Source: Tritrichomonas foetus (Eukaryota; Parabasalia; Tritrichomonadida; Tritrichomonadidae). From it: a DNA stretch of 64,000 nucleotides. Below are positions 30,612 to 40,502 of the stretch, piece by piece; within the stretch, counting starts at the first letter, position 1, and the number at the start of each line of letters is the position of its first letter. The notes below the pieces were generated by a model. The model was not told the origin of the DNA and made no database searches. It saw nothing but the letters and a program-made list of their open reading frames with translations. The stretch is from positions 78,626 to 142,625 of the forward strand of contig MLAK01001226.1 in assembly GCA_001839685.1 (NCBI GenBank), given 5' to 3'. The position numbers and the translations under genes were made by a program.

Positions 30612-30815
30612 TGACAACTTATTTTCGTTAAATTGTTTTGTAAATTTATATAATGAGAATCTCTTCTTTCTTTTTATAATTTTTACTTTTGTTTTGGCAT
30701 CTTTATTTCATTGTTTTTTATTATTTTAGATTACAGACAACAAGGATTAGAAAATTACACGGAATAATTGATATATAAATGATAAAAAAGACCATTGATA
30801 TATTTATAACTCTCG

Positions 30816-31065
30816 ATGAATAACTTTGAACTAAGATTCGATAATCAAATGAAAAGAAAAGCTATTAAAAATATCTTTTGTTCTCATCAGTTGAAAAAGA
30901 ATATTAGGATATTTAGAAACGCTGTAAATGATACTTAATTGATTGTATGTTTCTAATAATAGTATCTACATTTTCGATATTAATGATCTTTTTCTGAAAC
31001 TTCCTGACCCATGGAATTCAATTGACTTTTTTTTGGAGGGTTTCACGAGAAACATTGCTCAATAG
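30816..31065 (+). pseudogene. Possible decayed gene fragment in two frames
   Basis: An ATG frame gives 40 codons (FDNQMKRKAIKNIFCSHQLK...) to a TAA at 30936. A second frame from 30943 gives 40 codons (IYIFDINDLFLKLPDPWNSI, DFFLEGFTRNIAQ) to a TAG. The two abut with a frame change, the pattern expected of an old gene with an indel. Family unknown; the call is weak. Confidence 0.3.
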
Positions 31066-33202
31066 GATACAACACTACGATAACAGTTATCAATTCAGTA
31101 AGTTATTAGTCTCATGAACATCATAATTATAGCACTCTATTTTAAATCATTATCAATCATTACTCTTTAATTTCAGTATTAATGTTCCTTTTTCGACACT
31201 TTCCTAAATAAGTCTTCATTTTATCTATGGACATGAAAGAATATCCCAATTTTTATGCAGAAAGAACGATATTTCACCCATTTTGTCCTGTAATAATAGA
31301 ACAACTCAGATTTTGAGATTGATTCTGCTAGAATTTCATTTAATCCATAATTTTCTCACTTTTCCTACTAGAATCGATAATATTTGGTCAAATAATAAAT
31401 AATGGGAATTAATAAAGAATGAATTCCTAGCTAGGGGGAATTCGACAATTATTAATGATGTAAAAAGGTTGATTCTTGTTATTGTACAATTTTTAAATGT
31501 AATATTTTAATTATGGCTCCCGTTAATACAAAGATACGCAATAATTCACTTTTTTATTTAATCTACTAATGAAAAAATACATTTCACCTGTTCACATTTA
31601 TTCATCATATGTTATAAGTTAAACAAATAGTTGTTTTTACATACTATTTATGGGTTTGTTAGGTTTATCGTCTTGATCAAATTAATTTACGTGTTTGCAA
31701 TCGAGTTTTTGATGTAATTTATCATCACTTTAGTTCTTGACTTTCAGAAAAGCACTAGTTTCAAAGATCAATGTCGTTATTTGGAATAAATGTGAATACA
31801 TATGATGCGATATCAAATCAGAATTATTATCGAGAATAAGGGATACAAAAGCGAAACAGAAGAAAGAAATTGAAACAGAATAAATGAGAAAGTGGAACAG
31901 AAAGCGAAATTAACTCCTAATAGCTGAAATCACAGGACAAATTCAACCATATAACAAATTAAACCTGAAAAAAAGACAGAATTAGGCAAAAATTGGAATC
32001 TCAAGAACCATGTAAAAACTCAACCAAAAAACAGACACAATAAAATATGAAAATGAATGAATTCAACGAAATGAAGAGTGGATTTGACTCATGCTTTTTT
32101 CTTTAATTTAGTAAACAAAACAATAAAATGAAAAAACAACTAGTTTTACTCATTTCCAGCAAAATTACATTCATTTTTGTGTCACAATTCTCATTAATTT
32201 CTCGCTGAAAAAGCAACTTAAAACATTGAATGAGTAGAAACAAAGTATAACTACTCCATTTCTTATTTTTCTCCACGGTAATAAGGCTTATATTGGTATG
32301 ATCCTAGAAAGTGAGCAATTTGTGACGGAAAAGCGTTAAGCTAAATTCAAACAGTATGAATTTTTCCTGTTCTCATTGAGGAATTCTTCTTTATTGATCG
32401 AATATGAGAAGTTGTTGTATACTCTAAGATGTCAATTTTAATGCCAAAGGGAAAAAGATTTATGACGAAACCTATTCCTTAGATTAGTTTAATCAACATT
32501 TTTTGTGTTATTTGGTGTTTACAGCCAGTTATTTTCTTGATTTCTTTATTAATCATTCTATTTCCATTAACCAATTCACTACAATAAGTCAAGAACATTA
32601 TGAAAAAAATTGGATATCCAAGAATTCAATTGATTCCTGTCTCATATTCACAAAAACTACCAATTCATATACTCAAAAACGATGTACGTTTTATTTTCGC
32701 CCTATGCAATAGCATTATATCAAACTCAGAAATTTCTAAATTTGTAATGTTCTTTTACACAGAAATAAAGAAAATAATACCTTTAGTTATATCTATATAT
32801 CTTTATAATGATTTATAAAATTTGCTGAAATGAAACCAAGGAAATTCGAGAGTAGTTTTCCTTGTACTGGACTTTTTTTTTCAATGTAAAATTGACAATG
32901 AGCATTCAAATAGTTACGCGCCAAATATGAAAATTATTTGGCCATATAACATTTTCAATTCGCCTATATTTTCACCTTTCTTTGAATTTTCAAACCGAAT
33001 ATTTCCCTGTATTTAGGGAAATAATATCAATATATCATTAATTATTCATTTTCTTTCCAATATTATCTATGATATAATCTTTAAATATATATTAGACATT
33101 AGTTATATAACTTATAACTGTATTAATACTTTATAGCAACTAGATTTCATACAAATTTTACTTATTTAAAAAATTCAGATCATTTGGCCTGATAAAAAAG
33201 TG

Positions 33203-33207
33203 TCATT
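33203..33207 (+). promoter_or_regulatory. Initiator-like TCATT immediately before the codon-biased gene
   Basis: TCATTaATG places a Trichomonas-type initiator with its A only 4 bases before the start codon. This predicts an almost leaderless mRNA, consistent with short 5' UTRs known in trichomonads. Transcription start is inferred. Confidence 0.5.
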
Positions 33208-33208
33208 A

Positions 33209-35881
33209 ATGGCTCTACTGTGTTCCCTCTTCTTTACGCTCGTCAGCTCAGCTGTCGATGCCTACACAATGGGCAAAGAAGTCTCAGAATTAACGCGCTT
33301 CCAACACCAAAGTGGTGGTTTTTACGACAATGTCCGCGAAGCAAATGCTCGTGATACTTTCCACGCTATCTGGATTTCATCAATCTATGGTGCTTTCCAA
33401 TACATTGATACTCAAAGATGTTTCCGTTGGTTCACTACATTACGTAATCGTGATGGTGGTGCTGGTCTTGTTCCAGGATCAAAATCATCAGTTTTCGCTA
33501 CATACTGCCACTTCAACCTTGCTGCCATCATCTCCCCAGATGCCATCGATGTTGCCCGTATCATCGAATTCCTTAAGTCTTGCTATGATGAACCATCAGG
33601 TCTTTTCCGTGATTCACCAGAAAGCGAACCATCAATTGAAGCTACATACTATGCTTACGAACTCCTTTCACGTTTCCGTAACGCCGAAATCACATGGCTT
33701 ACATCCTATAACCTCCAAATGTACATCAACGACCACCTTAATGATGACCACTTCGAATTCGACGGTGTTTCCCTCATGAAGGCTCAATTGTGGGCAGGTT
33801 CAATCGCCAAGTTCGTCAGCTTAACAGTCCCATATCACCGCATTTCCGAATTCATCGTTAATCACCTTAACCAAGCCATCAAGGACAACAAACTCGACAA
33901 CGAAGATGCCGCCGCCGCCGCCAGAATCCTCAAACTCTTCGGTGATGAAGCCATTCCAGAACAATTGTCCGCCTCGTTCAAATCAAGCGGTTCACTTGCT
34001 GATCTCTTCTACATCAACCAAATCCTTGTTGCCACAGGCGAAGTCACAAAATTCTTCGAAGTTCACGTTCACTCACTTTCTGGTGACAACCATCTTATCG
34101 ACTTTGAAAAGGATGGCCTTACATATGGTCAAATCGCCCGCCCAGCCCTCGCCATCACAGCCCTCGGCCGTTTCATCAACACAATGCTCCAAGTCAACGT
34201 TACAACACACATTGGCGATGAAGCACCAACAACAGAAACCCTCAAGATTGACTACCAAACAGGTCTCTTCAACTCCCAACGTATCAGCTCAATCAACAAG
34301 CTCGGTCAAATGCAAATCGACGTTGTTGCTTGGTTAGCCACAGAATTCGGAACACCAGTCGTTATCACAAAATCAGTCGTTTCACGTGTCTCCCTCCCAA
34401 TCGATGTCACAAGCGAAGCCTGGTTAAGTGCCGATGAACCAATCCCAGTTGGTGGTGAAATCGTTCCAGGAGTTAATTTCCGCGTTCAACTTAACGGCAA
34501 ACTCGACGACATCATTGACAAGCTTGAAGATACAACAGCCGCCACTTTCCAAGTCACAGACCCAGCCGGCGCTGTTCTTTATCACAAGTTTGAAGACTTC
34601 AAGGGCCAACTCGAATTCACATGGCAACTCCCATCACTTGCTCTCCCAGCTGGTGATCTCCATGTTACAGTTGAAATTGGTGACAAGGTCAACGGTATCC
34701 ACACCCATAAAGAATTCACATACAAGGTCTCCTCAACAATGGCTGCTTCAGGCGTCGAAGTTCCAGCAAACCTCCGCCTCAGCGACGTCCTTCGTGTAAA
34801 GATGGTTCCAGCCCTCATCGTCAACGAAGCCCCAGTTCCATTCACAAACGAGAAGTTCTTCGAAGGTGACCTCCGTGATGCCACAGGTGAAGCTTTCTAC
34901 CCACAAACAGCCTCAGAAGCCCAACGTTACACAATGCGTGTTAAGGTTGGCGATGTTGTTGTCAAGACAGTCGAAGGTGAAGTTTCAGTTGATGACCAAA
35001 ACAAACTCTCTGTTGAATTCGAATCCAACGTTAACGAAAACCTCGATTTCGCCACAGGATTCTCAATCGACTTCCTCTTCAATGCCGAAGGTTCAGAACC
35101 AGTCCTTCTCGATCTTGAAAAGGAAATCTTCGTTCAAGTTTCCTCAAAGGTCGTCGTAGAAGCCCAACCACTCGTCAGCGGCGCCGTCGACTATGGAAGC
35201 AAGATCACCAGCGAATTCAGATTAAAGGATGAAGACAGCGGCAACTACCTCGAAGCAGGCCGTGCCTACCCAGTTATCGCCATCCTCCGCGCCAGCGACC
35301 GCACAGTTCTTCTCGAAAAGAAGGCCAAGATCCTCAGCGACAAGTACAAGGCCAAGCTTACAGTCACAGCTGCCGTCGAAAGCGGTAATGTCATTGTTGC
35401 CATCCTCATCCGTAAGGGTGATGACCTCGTCCCAGTCCAGACAGCCCAAGGTTCACCATTCGAATCAGCTGTCACAGTTTCAGGTCAAATCCAATTCGAT
35501 GCCCAAGTTGTCGAAGCCAGAAAGTATGTCGTTGTCGACTTCACAACAACATACAAGGGCAAGGCCCTCCGTGGAACAGCCTTCATGTGCCGTGTCGTTG
35601 ATGCCCAAGGAAACGCCGTCGCTGAACTCCCACTCGCCCAAATGAAGAAGGGATCCCGCCTTTCATGGGAATCAGGTGATGCCAAGGGTGAATACAAGCT
35701 CGAACTCCGCCGCCTTAGCGCCACAGAAGGTGCCCCAATCTTCGTCAAATCAATTTCTGTTGAAAGCCCAATCCTTTCTATCATCCACCACCTTCCAGTC
35801 GAAGGAATCACACTCGCTGTTGCTTTCGCTATCTTCGTTTGGAGCATCCGCGTCCGTAAGCAAATCCAATCAACCCGCTAA
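33209..35881 (+). CDS. Highly codon-biased secreted/type I membrane protein with alpha/alpha-toroid-like N-terminus
   Basis: I place the start at ATG 33209 (MALLCSLFFTLVSSAVDAYT), which gives a clean signal peptide; the upstream GTG is not needed. The 890-residue product has an N-terminal helical part with repeated GGFYD / DGGAGLVPGS turns typical of alpha/alpha toroids (about 25-340). Four or more beta-sandwich-like modules follow, then one membrane span near 865-880 and a very short basic tail (RKQIQSTR). The order toroid, beta modules, membrane anchor resembles ribophorin II/Swp1 of the oligosaccharyltransferase, but that subunit has three spans, so I only suggest it; alpha-2-macroglobulin-like or surface proteins are alternatives. 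Codons end overwhelmingly in C or in preferred forms (GTC, GCC, CTC, AAG), unlike all neighbours, pointing to very high expression. Confidence 0.88.
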   Translation: MALLCSLFFTLVSSAVDAYTMGKEVSELTRFQHQSGGFYDNVREANARDTFHAIWISSIYGAFQYIDTQRCFRWFTTLRNRDGGAGLVPGSKSSVFATYCHFNLAAIISPDAIDVARIIEFLKSCYDEPSGLFRDSPESEPSIEATYYAYELLSRFRNAEITWLTSYNLQMYINDHLNDDHFEFDGVSLMKAQLWAGSIAKFVSLTVPYHRISEFIVNHLNQAIKDNKLDNEDAAAAARILKLFGDEAIPEQLSASFKSSGSLADLFYINQILVATGEVTKFFEVHVHSLSGDNHLIDFEKDGLTYGQIARPALAITALGRFINTMLQVNVTTHIGDEAPTTETLKIDYQTGLFNSQRISSINKLGQMQIDVVAWLATEFGTPVVITKSVVSRVSLPIDVTSEAWLSADEPIPVGGEIVPGVNFRVQLNGKLDDIIDKLEDTTAATFQVTDPAGAVLYHKFEDFKGQLEFTWQLPSLALPAGDLHVTVEIGDKVNGIHTHKEFTYKVSSTMAASGVEVPANLRLSDVLRVKMVPALIVNEAPVPFTNEKFFEGDLRDATGEAFYPQTASEAQRYTMRVKVGDVVVKTVEGEVSVDDQNKLSVEFESNVNENLDFATGFSIDFLFNAEGSEPVLLDLEKEIFVQVSSKVVVEAQPLVSGAVDYGSKITSEFRLKDEDSGNYLEAGRAYPVIAILRASDRTVLLEKKAKILSDKYKAKLTVTAAVESGNVIVAILIRKGDDLVPVQTAQGSPFESAVTVSGQIQFDAQVVEARKYVVVDFTTTYKGKALRGTAFMCRVVDAQGNAVAELPLAQMKKGSRLSWESGDAKGEYKLELRRLSATEGAPIFVKSISVESPILSIIHHLPVEGITLAVAFAIFVWSIRVRKQIQSTR

Positions 35882-36160
35882 ACAGTCTTTTAGACAATTC
35901 TAAACAAATATCTTATCTAATTCTCTCTTTTCCCTTTTCTTTTCTATTTCATTCCAGCATTTTAACATGAAAAAGAACTGTTTCATAAAGAGTGAAAGAG
36001 AATTTTTTGGTTCCCAAAAAGATTGCTCAGAAAGGCGTAGTGAAAAACAAGTTTGCTTGAAATATCAGATAACAATATTAAACGATTAAAATATTTTTAT
36101 TACACACAAAAACAATAGTAATTTCACTTCTATACAAGGAAGTTCTATCGAATAGATGGT

Positions 36161-37915
36161 TTAAATCCTTCTCATGTTGATCATTGATTTGAGACATGCA
36201 AGAAGGACATCATGGTCAATTTTATCAGGCCCAAAAACTTTTTGTATTCCAAAGATCAATTCAAGAAGACAGGCAATTCTATGATACATGTGAATATTAT
36301 TAAATAGTGATTTTTCGGTGTTTCCTTTAATAGTGTCATAACTCTTTGCAATATCGCTGAAACCGCGTAGAAATTCCCAAATAAACAAATTTTCCATTTC
36401 TAAAACAGATTCATCGAATGTTATTGGGTTGGTTCGATTAAATATCATTTTAGATTCCTTTCTTGGTATTATTTGATCTGTGATTCCTTCTTCTTCGAGT
36501 TTTCGATCAATATAATCTGCAGCAGGACAATTAAAGCTTTTCAAATTTTCAGCGGCAAAATAGTTTCCTTTTTTCGCTAATGATGTCCGAAAATCAATCA
36601 AACGATGGCCGATTTTCATCAATAAATCATTTTTAGGAATTGTCGAATCTTGGTGAACTGATTGAATAAAATCAACAAAATTAAAAGTTATTCCATTAGA
36701 TAAGCTTGTGATTTGATCCAATAAATCTAAATTTTCTTTTCCTTCATTTCTTCCACGCACAAAAAAGTCTAACGAAAACATGTTAAAGAAACAACCGAAA
36801 ATGAAATTAAAAGCATTAGATATATTCTCAACATTATACTTTTCATGAATATTGGTTTCGATTCTTGGGTCAAAAATATTTGGAATCTTTTGATAACGAT
36901 TAAATATCTCTCTCCAAGTTTTATCTTCCTTGAATTTCATTTCGTAACTTTCATTTTCTGAACTTTTTGTTCTGTCACTTTTGAGTTTTTCGAGTAAATC
37001 ATTGAATATAATTGCATCTTCAGAGAAAACAATTTCTGTTCGACTTGGAAAAGAAGCCTTGTTTAAAAAAGATTTGATATAATCATCAAAATCATCAAGA
37101 ATCCAATGATTTTCATCCAATTGTAATATTTTATATAAAAAGTCATCTTTGATTTGATTATTAAATGACATTCTCATATACTTAATCCAAAATTGAATTA
37201 GTTCTTCAATTCGTTGTTTAGATTTTGGATCAGATTTGGGATTGGAACGATTTTGTTGAAGATTATTCAAAAAACATTGAATTCGAAAATCTGAATCACA
37301 AATTGAATAAATAATGGTGATTTTAAATAAATGATCAGTTTCTTCATTTGAAATAAAATCTACAAGCCGAGAAATGAAAGTTGAATCATCAAACCATTCA
37401 TCAGTTTCTTTAATTTGATATTTTTCAATGAATTGTTTGAATGATTTTGATTCATTCAAAAATTTCATTTTTTGAAGTTGATGTGTGTCACTTTTATCTT
37501 TTTGTGATGGTTTTGAATGCGAAATGAGAATTTTTTCAGCACGAAAGAGCTTAAAAATAGGCTGAAGCTGTTTAATTTCTTGGTTGATTGTTTTGTTATC
37601 ATTGTTAAGTTGAGAAATTTCATAATTTTTTTGTCGAATTAAATTAATATTATCCATAAATTCTTCTTTCAGTTTTTCTTTAGCACTATGAATTACCCGA
37701 CGTTCTGGATCATCATATCCGAAAGTGAAGGTTGTCGTTGCTGTTGTGTTTGTTGTAGTGTTGGTATCATCGAAATTATCTGAAGTGGGTTCGACATCAT
37801 GATTGAGAAGGAGATCAACTGAATAAAGTAGCGAATCGCAATTTTTTATAAGGTTTTCTAATAAATTTTGTCTTTCACGCGCAAAATTTTGCTTATCTTC
37901 TTTTGATAGTTCCAT
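36161..37915 (-). CDS. Hypothetical helical protein with N-terminal coiled coil
   Basis: The 584-residue protein starts with a charged helical segment (MELSKEDKQNFARERQNLLE), a Thr-rich linker (NTTTNTTATTTFTFG, about 54-68) and a coiled coil to about residue 130. The remainder is all-helical with conserved-looking Cys/aromatic positions (NAFNFIFGCFFNMFSLDFF and a C-terminal MYHRIACLLELIFGIQKVFG). No catalytic motif, signal peptide or membrane span is evident. The shape would suit a tethering or scaffold protein, but I do not recognise the family. TCAG lies immediately before the ATG. Confidence 0.85.
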   Translation of the reverse strand: MELSKEDKQNFARERQNLLENLIKNCDSLLYSVDLLLNHDVEPTSDNFDDTNTTTNTTATTTFTFGYDDPERRVIHSAKEKLKEEFMDNINLIRQKNYEISQLNNDNKTINQEIKQLQPIFKLFRAEKILISHSKPSQKDKSDTHQLQKMKFLNESKSFKQFIEKYQIKETDEWFDDSTFISRLVDFISNEETDHLFKITIIYSICDSDFRIQCFLNNLQQNRSNPKSDPKSKQRIEELIQFWIKYMRMSFNNQIKDDFLYKILQLDENHWILDDFDDYIKSFLNKASFPSRTEIVFSEDAIIFNDLLEKLKSDRTKSSENESYEMKFKEDKTWREIFNRYQKIPNIFDPRIETNIHEKYNVENISNAFNFIFGCFFNMFSLDFFVRGRNEGKENLDLLDQITSLSNGITFNFVDFIQSVHQDSTIPKNDLLMKIGHRLIDFRTSLAKKGNYFAAENLKSFNCPAADYIDRKLEEEGITDQIIPRKESKMIFNRTNPITFDESVLEMENLFIWEFLRGFSDIAKSYDTIKGNTEKSLFNNIHMYHRIACLLELIFGIQKVFGPDKIDHDVLLACLKSMINMRRI

Positions 37916-38200
37916 CTGACATAATAGAGATCAATTAAAAGGTGATTTTATTTATAACCATATTCTTGTTAAATCTATAATCAAGAATTCCAACAAACAA
38001 TCTGCTAATCCCTCTTTCATAAAGCATAAATAACAAGACAGAAGAACTCAGTAACCATTAAATAACATTAGAAATAGCAGAGATTCATCAATGGATGAAA
38101 GAAAATTGAAATCGATTATTCGCTTCAACTCGATGATGAAATGAAGTGAAGTGAAGGCAAGTTTTCAATTTTTTCCAAAAAGACATATTTCCACTATCGA

Positions 38201-38383
38201 ATGAAAAACTTGGTAATTCCTTTGAGAATAAAGTCACTGAAATCAAAGCTTTCCTTTATTCCAAATATAAGTATTGAAATAAACGCAATATTGTCTTCAT
38301 CTATCAATAAAGGATATGACAAAATGAACGAAAAACAACAAAGTAGATTTCAAGATTTGATTTATCTAGTTAAAAAAAAATAA
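38201..38383 (+). CDS. Possible small basic protein, 60 residues
   Basis: An ATG frame in the gap between two minus-strand genes encodes a basic, helical peptide (MKNLVIPLRIKSLKSKLSFI ... NEKQQSRFQDLIYLVKKK). Its end is 27 bases from the stop of the opposite-strand PDI-like gene. No family is recognised and the frame could be chance. Confidence 0.3.
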   Translation: MKNLVIPLRIKSLKSKLSFIPNISIEINAILSSSINKGYDKMNEKQQSRFQDLIYLVKKK

Positions 38384-38409
38384 ACTAAAATTTTTAATTT
38401 CTGTTCGCC

Positions 38410-39882
38410 TCAAAGTTCCAAAGATCCACTATCATATTTACCTGGAATCTTGAATTTCGGCCTAGTTTTCGCGTGTGCCAAAATTGAATTCATCAGGAGA
38501 AATTCATCAAGATCATCTTGTAACAAATATGGCTGTTTCTTTTCAGCGGCCGGGAAAATTAAAATTGCTGGAAGTTTCTTGAAATTCGATTTTGGAAGGC
38601 CCGGAACATCATTCAAATCAATGTCCATCCAAATGAAGCTTACTGAAGTAATTCGTTGTTTCTTGAATTCATGCGCGACTGTTTCCATGAGCTTCATTTT
38701 TCTCGCTTTGTCTTTTTCATTGCCTGAAATAATCAATGCTACCACATCTTTTTGCGGGTTGTAAATGGCATTCATGAATTCAATACCGACCACTTTATAA
38801 AGTGGACCTTTTTGATCATGGATTGGATCTTCACTTCGATTCATTTGCTTGATGTTAGTACTATTCATGAATTGTCTTACCCACTTGGCCAAATTGTCAG
38901 GTGAAGCAGTTCTTCTTTCAGGGAAAAGATGCTTTTCAGTTACTTCTCCACCAGTGAGCATGGCAATGCAATAGACGGGTTCGCGGGCACCTGAAAATCC
39001 AAGTTGGAGAACAATCGTTCCAATATCATAAATATCAGAATAAACATAAGTGAAATTAGAACCAAACTCTGTAACAAGCCGATCCATGGTACTATGCATT
39101 GAATCGAGTGATGATTTTCGAGATGTATCAACAAATGCAAGAATTGAATATCTTTGGTCGAATGCCAAATCTCGGAAAATGACAGCATCGCGGGCGGCAT
39201 ACCGTGGAACCATGTTTTCCAAAACCCATTTTCTAAGGTCGTTTTCTTTGACATCAAAAGCGAGTGGAAAATCGATAATTTTTCGATCCTGTGAGCGGTG
39301 GAGACGTAATGCAGGCAATTCTTCAAGACCAAGCTGTTGAGTGGCATCTGGATTTCTCGCAATAGCAAACGGAATTCTGTCGGTGAGGTTTTGCGCAACT
39401 GATTTGAATATCGAATATAAATTATCGTCGATTGAATCGCCCGCTAAAATTACGGCTGAATCTGTTTCTTCGAGGAAGTCGTGTACGTCGCGCGCGGAGT
39501 CGAGTTCGGGAACTGGGTCGGCCAAAATTCGCTTTAAATATTCGAGGAAGTGGGAAGCGTCCCTTTCACCTTTATATTCGGCTGAGTAATTTGAATACCT
39601 GAAGACGAAGAAGGAAGGATATGCGAAAATTCCGTATTTTTGGCGCATCTTCGGCGAAACATCATTCTCGAGTATGACAAATTGACAGCGGTCTTTCATC
39701 ATTTCGGCAACAGCGCGGAATTTTGGAAGAATTTCTTGGCAAAATGAGACATTGGAATTTGACGCCATTACGAAATTTACTGGAGATTGCATGAGTTGGG
39801 ATTCAAAAGTTTCATCATCGAGATTTAATGGTTCATAGATTGCGGAGACGTATGAAAATAAGAAAGAAAAGAAGAAAATCAT
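38410..39882 (-). CDS. Redox-inactive PDI-like protein (thioredoxin folds without CXXC)
   Basis: The 490-residue protein has a signal peptide (MIFFFSFLFSYVSA) and the a-b-b'-a' layout of protein disulfide isomerase. In the first thioredoxin fold the active-site CGHC is replaced by VSFC (residues 45-48), keeping only the second cysteine; the cis-proline loop is present (IFAYPSFFVF, P89). The last fold starts YKVVGIEFMNAIYNPQKDVV like PDI a' domains but has no cysteine at the active site (ISGNEKDKARKM). It should be an ER luminal chaperone-type rather than an oxidoreductase. The C-terminus SLEL might act as a weak KDEL-like retrieval signal; this is speculative. An initiator-like TCATATTCATAAA lies within 30 bases upstream. 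Confidence 0.85.
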   Translation of the reverse strand: MIFFFSFLFSYVSAIYEPLNLDDETFESQLMQSPVNFVMASNSNVSFCQEILPKFRAVAEMMKDRCQFVILENDVSPKMRQKYGIFAYPSFFVFRYSNYSAEYKGERDASHFLEYLKRILADPVPELDSARDVHDFLEETDSAVILAGDSIDDNLYSIFKSVAQNLTDRIPFAIARNPDATQQLGLEELPALRLHRSQDRKIIDFPLAFDVKENDLRKWVLENMVPRYAARDAVIFRDLAFDQRYSILAFVDTSRKSSLDSMHSTMDRLVTEFGSNFTYVYSDIYDIGTIVLQLGFSGAREPVYCIAMLTGGEVTEKHLFPERRTASPDNLAKWVRQFMNSTNIKQMNRSEDPIHDQKGPLYKVVGIEFMNAIYNPQKDVVALIISGNEKDKARKMKLMETVAHEFKKQRITSVSFIWMDIDLNDVPGLPKSNFKKLPAILIFPAAEKKQPYLLQDDLDEFLLMNSILAHAKTRPKFKIPGKYDSGSLEL

Positions 39883-40488
39883 TTTTTAAGTGTATTTATG
39901 AATATGAAATGTTATGTGAAAAATCGTATTTTGGTCGGCCAAATAATGAATTTGAATGGCTATTCAGTCAATTTTAGAGTGAAATCATAAGACAGAAGCA
40001 CTTCTACCATTTCAAACCAAAGTGAATCAAACTGATTCATTATTATTGGCTAATGTTAATGGAAAGAGTTGATTCATTACCATAAAAAAGAAGGGGGAAT
40101 TTCATTATTCATGGACAATTCTTGTAAGAGAGATAAATTTGTGTTATAACTTCTGAAATATGGCTTTTATGAATGAAATAACATTGATTTTGAGAATAAG
40201 TTGGAGTATTTCAGAAATGATATTTTTTTCTTGATTCATGATTCAATATTTCAAAAACTGGGTTTATTGGTTTAAATTTTTAGAAATATTTCATAATATT
40301 TCGTAAAACCTTTAAACAAACTTTCCAGAAGCTTTTATAGAATTCCGATTTCAATCGATCACGATTTTCTAGAAAGTTAAACAATATTCAATTATCTCAA
40401 ATAAGATGTGAAATTTTTTCCTGTCTTCAAGTCAAAAATATTTAATTTACCAAGTCAAAAAATTCGTTTTGACAACAATAAAATAACT

Positions 40489-40493
40489 TCACT
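40489..40493 (+). promoter_or_regulatory. Initiator-like TCACT before the helicase-RBR gene
   Basis: The sequence aaCTTCACTTTTATTTTaATG puts TCACT 12 bases (from its A) before the ATG. It closely fits the parabasalid TCA-pyrimidine-T/A initiator. No TATA-like element is evident at a fixed distance. Confidence 0.5.
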
Positions 40494-40502
40494 TTTATTT
40501 TA

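Larger units (their letters stand above)
30612..33208. other. 2.6-kb gap with decayed sequence
   Basis: No intact gene is supported. A relic-like stretch occurs at 30816-31065. Short overlapping frames at 32503-32818 are not convincing. A purine-rich stretch with several gaaacagaa-like words lies near 31840-31910. The last bases before 33209 contain the promoter of the next gene. Confidence 0.6.

Noticed and set aside
31421..31443. Near-palindrome gaattcctagctaggggg-aattc
   Set aside because: Short arms with an uneven centre and no gene relation; no T-run or loop that would suggest a terminator or RNA structure.
32503..32818. Two overlapping plus-strand frames in the 2.6-kb gap
   Set aside because: They overlap each other in different frames, and composition follows the local AT-rich spacer; not supported as genes.
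33312..35645. Several long frames on both strands within the codon-biased gene
   Set aside because: Open shadows caused by the strong codon bias (few stop-prone codons); they carry no domain, and the main frame has a signal peptide and span.
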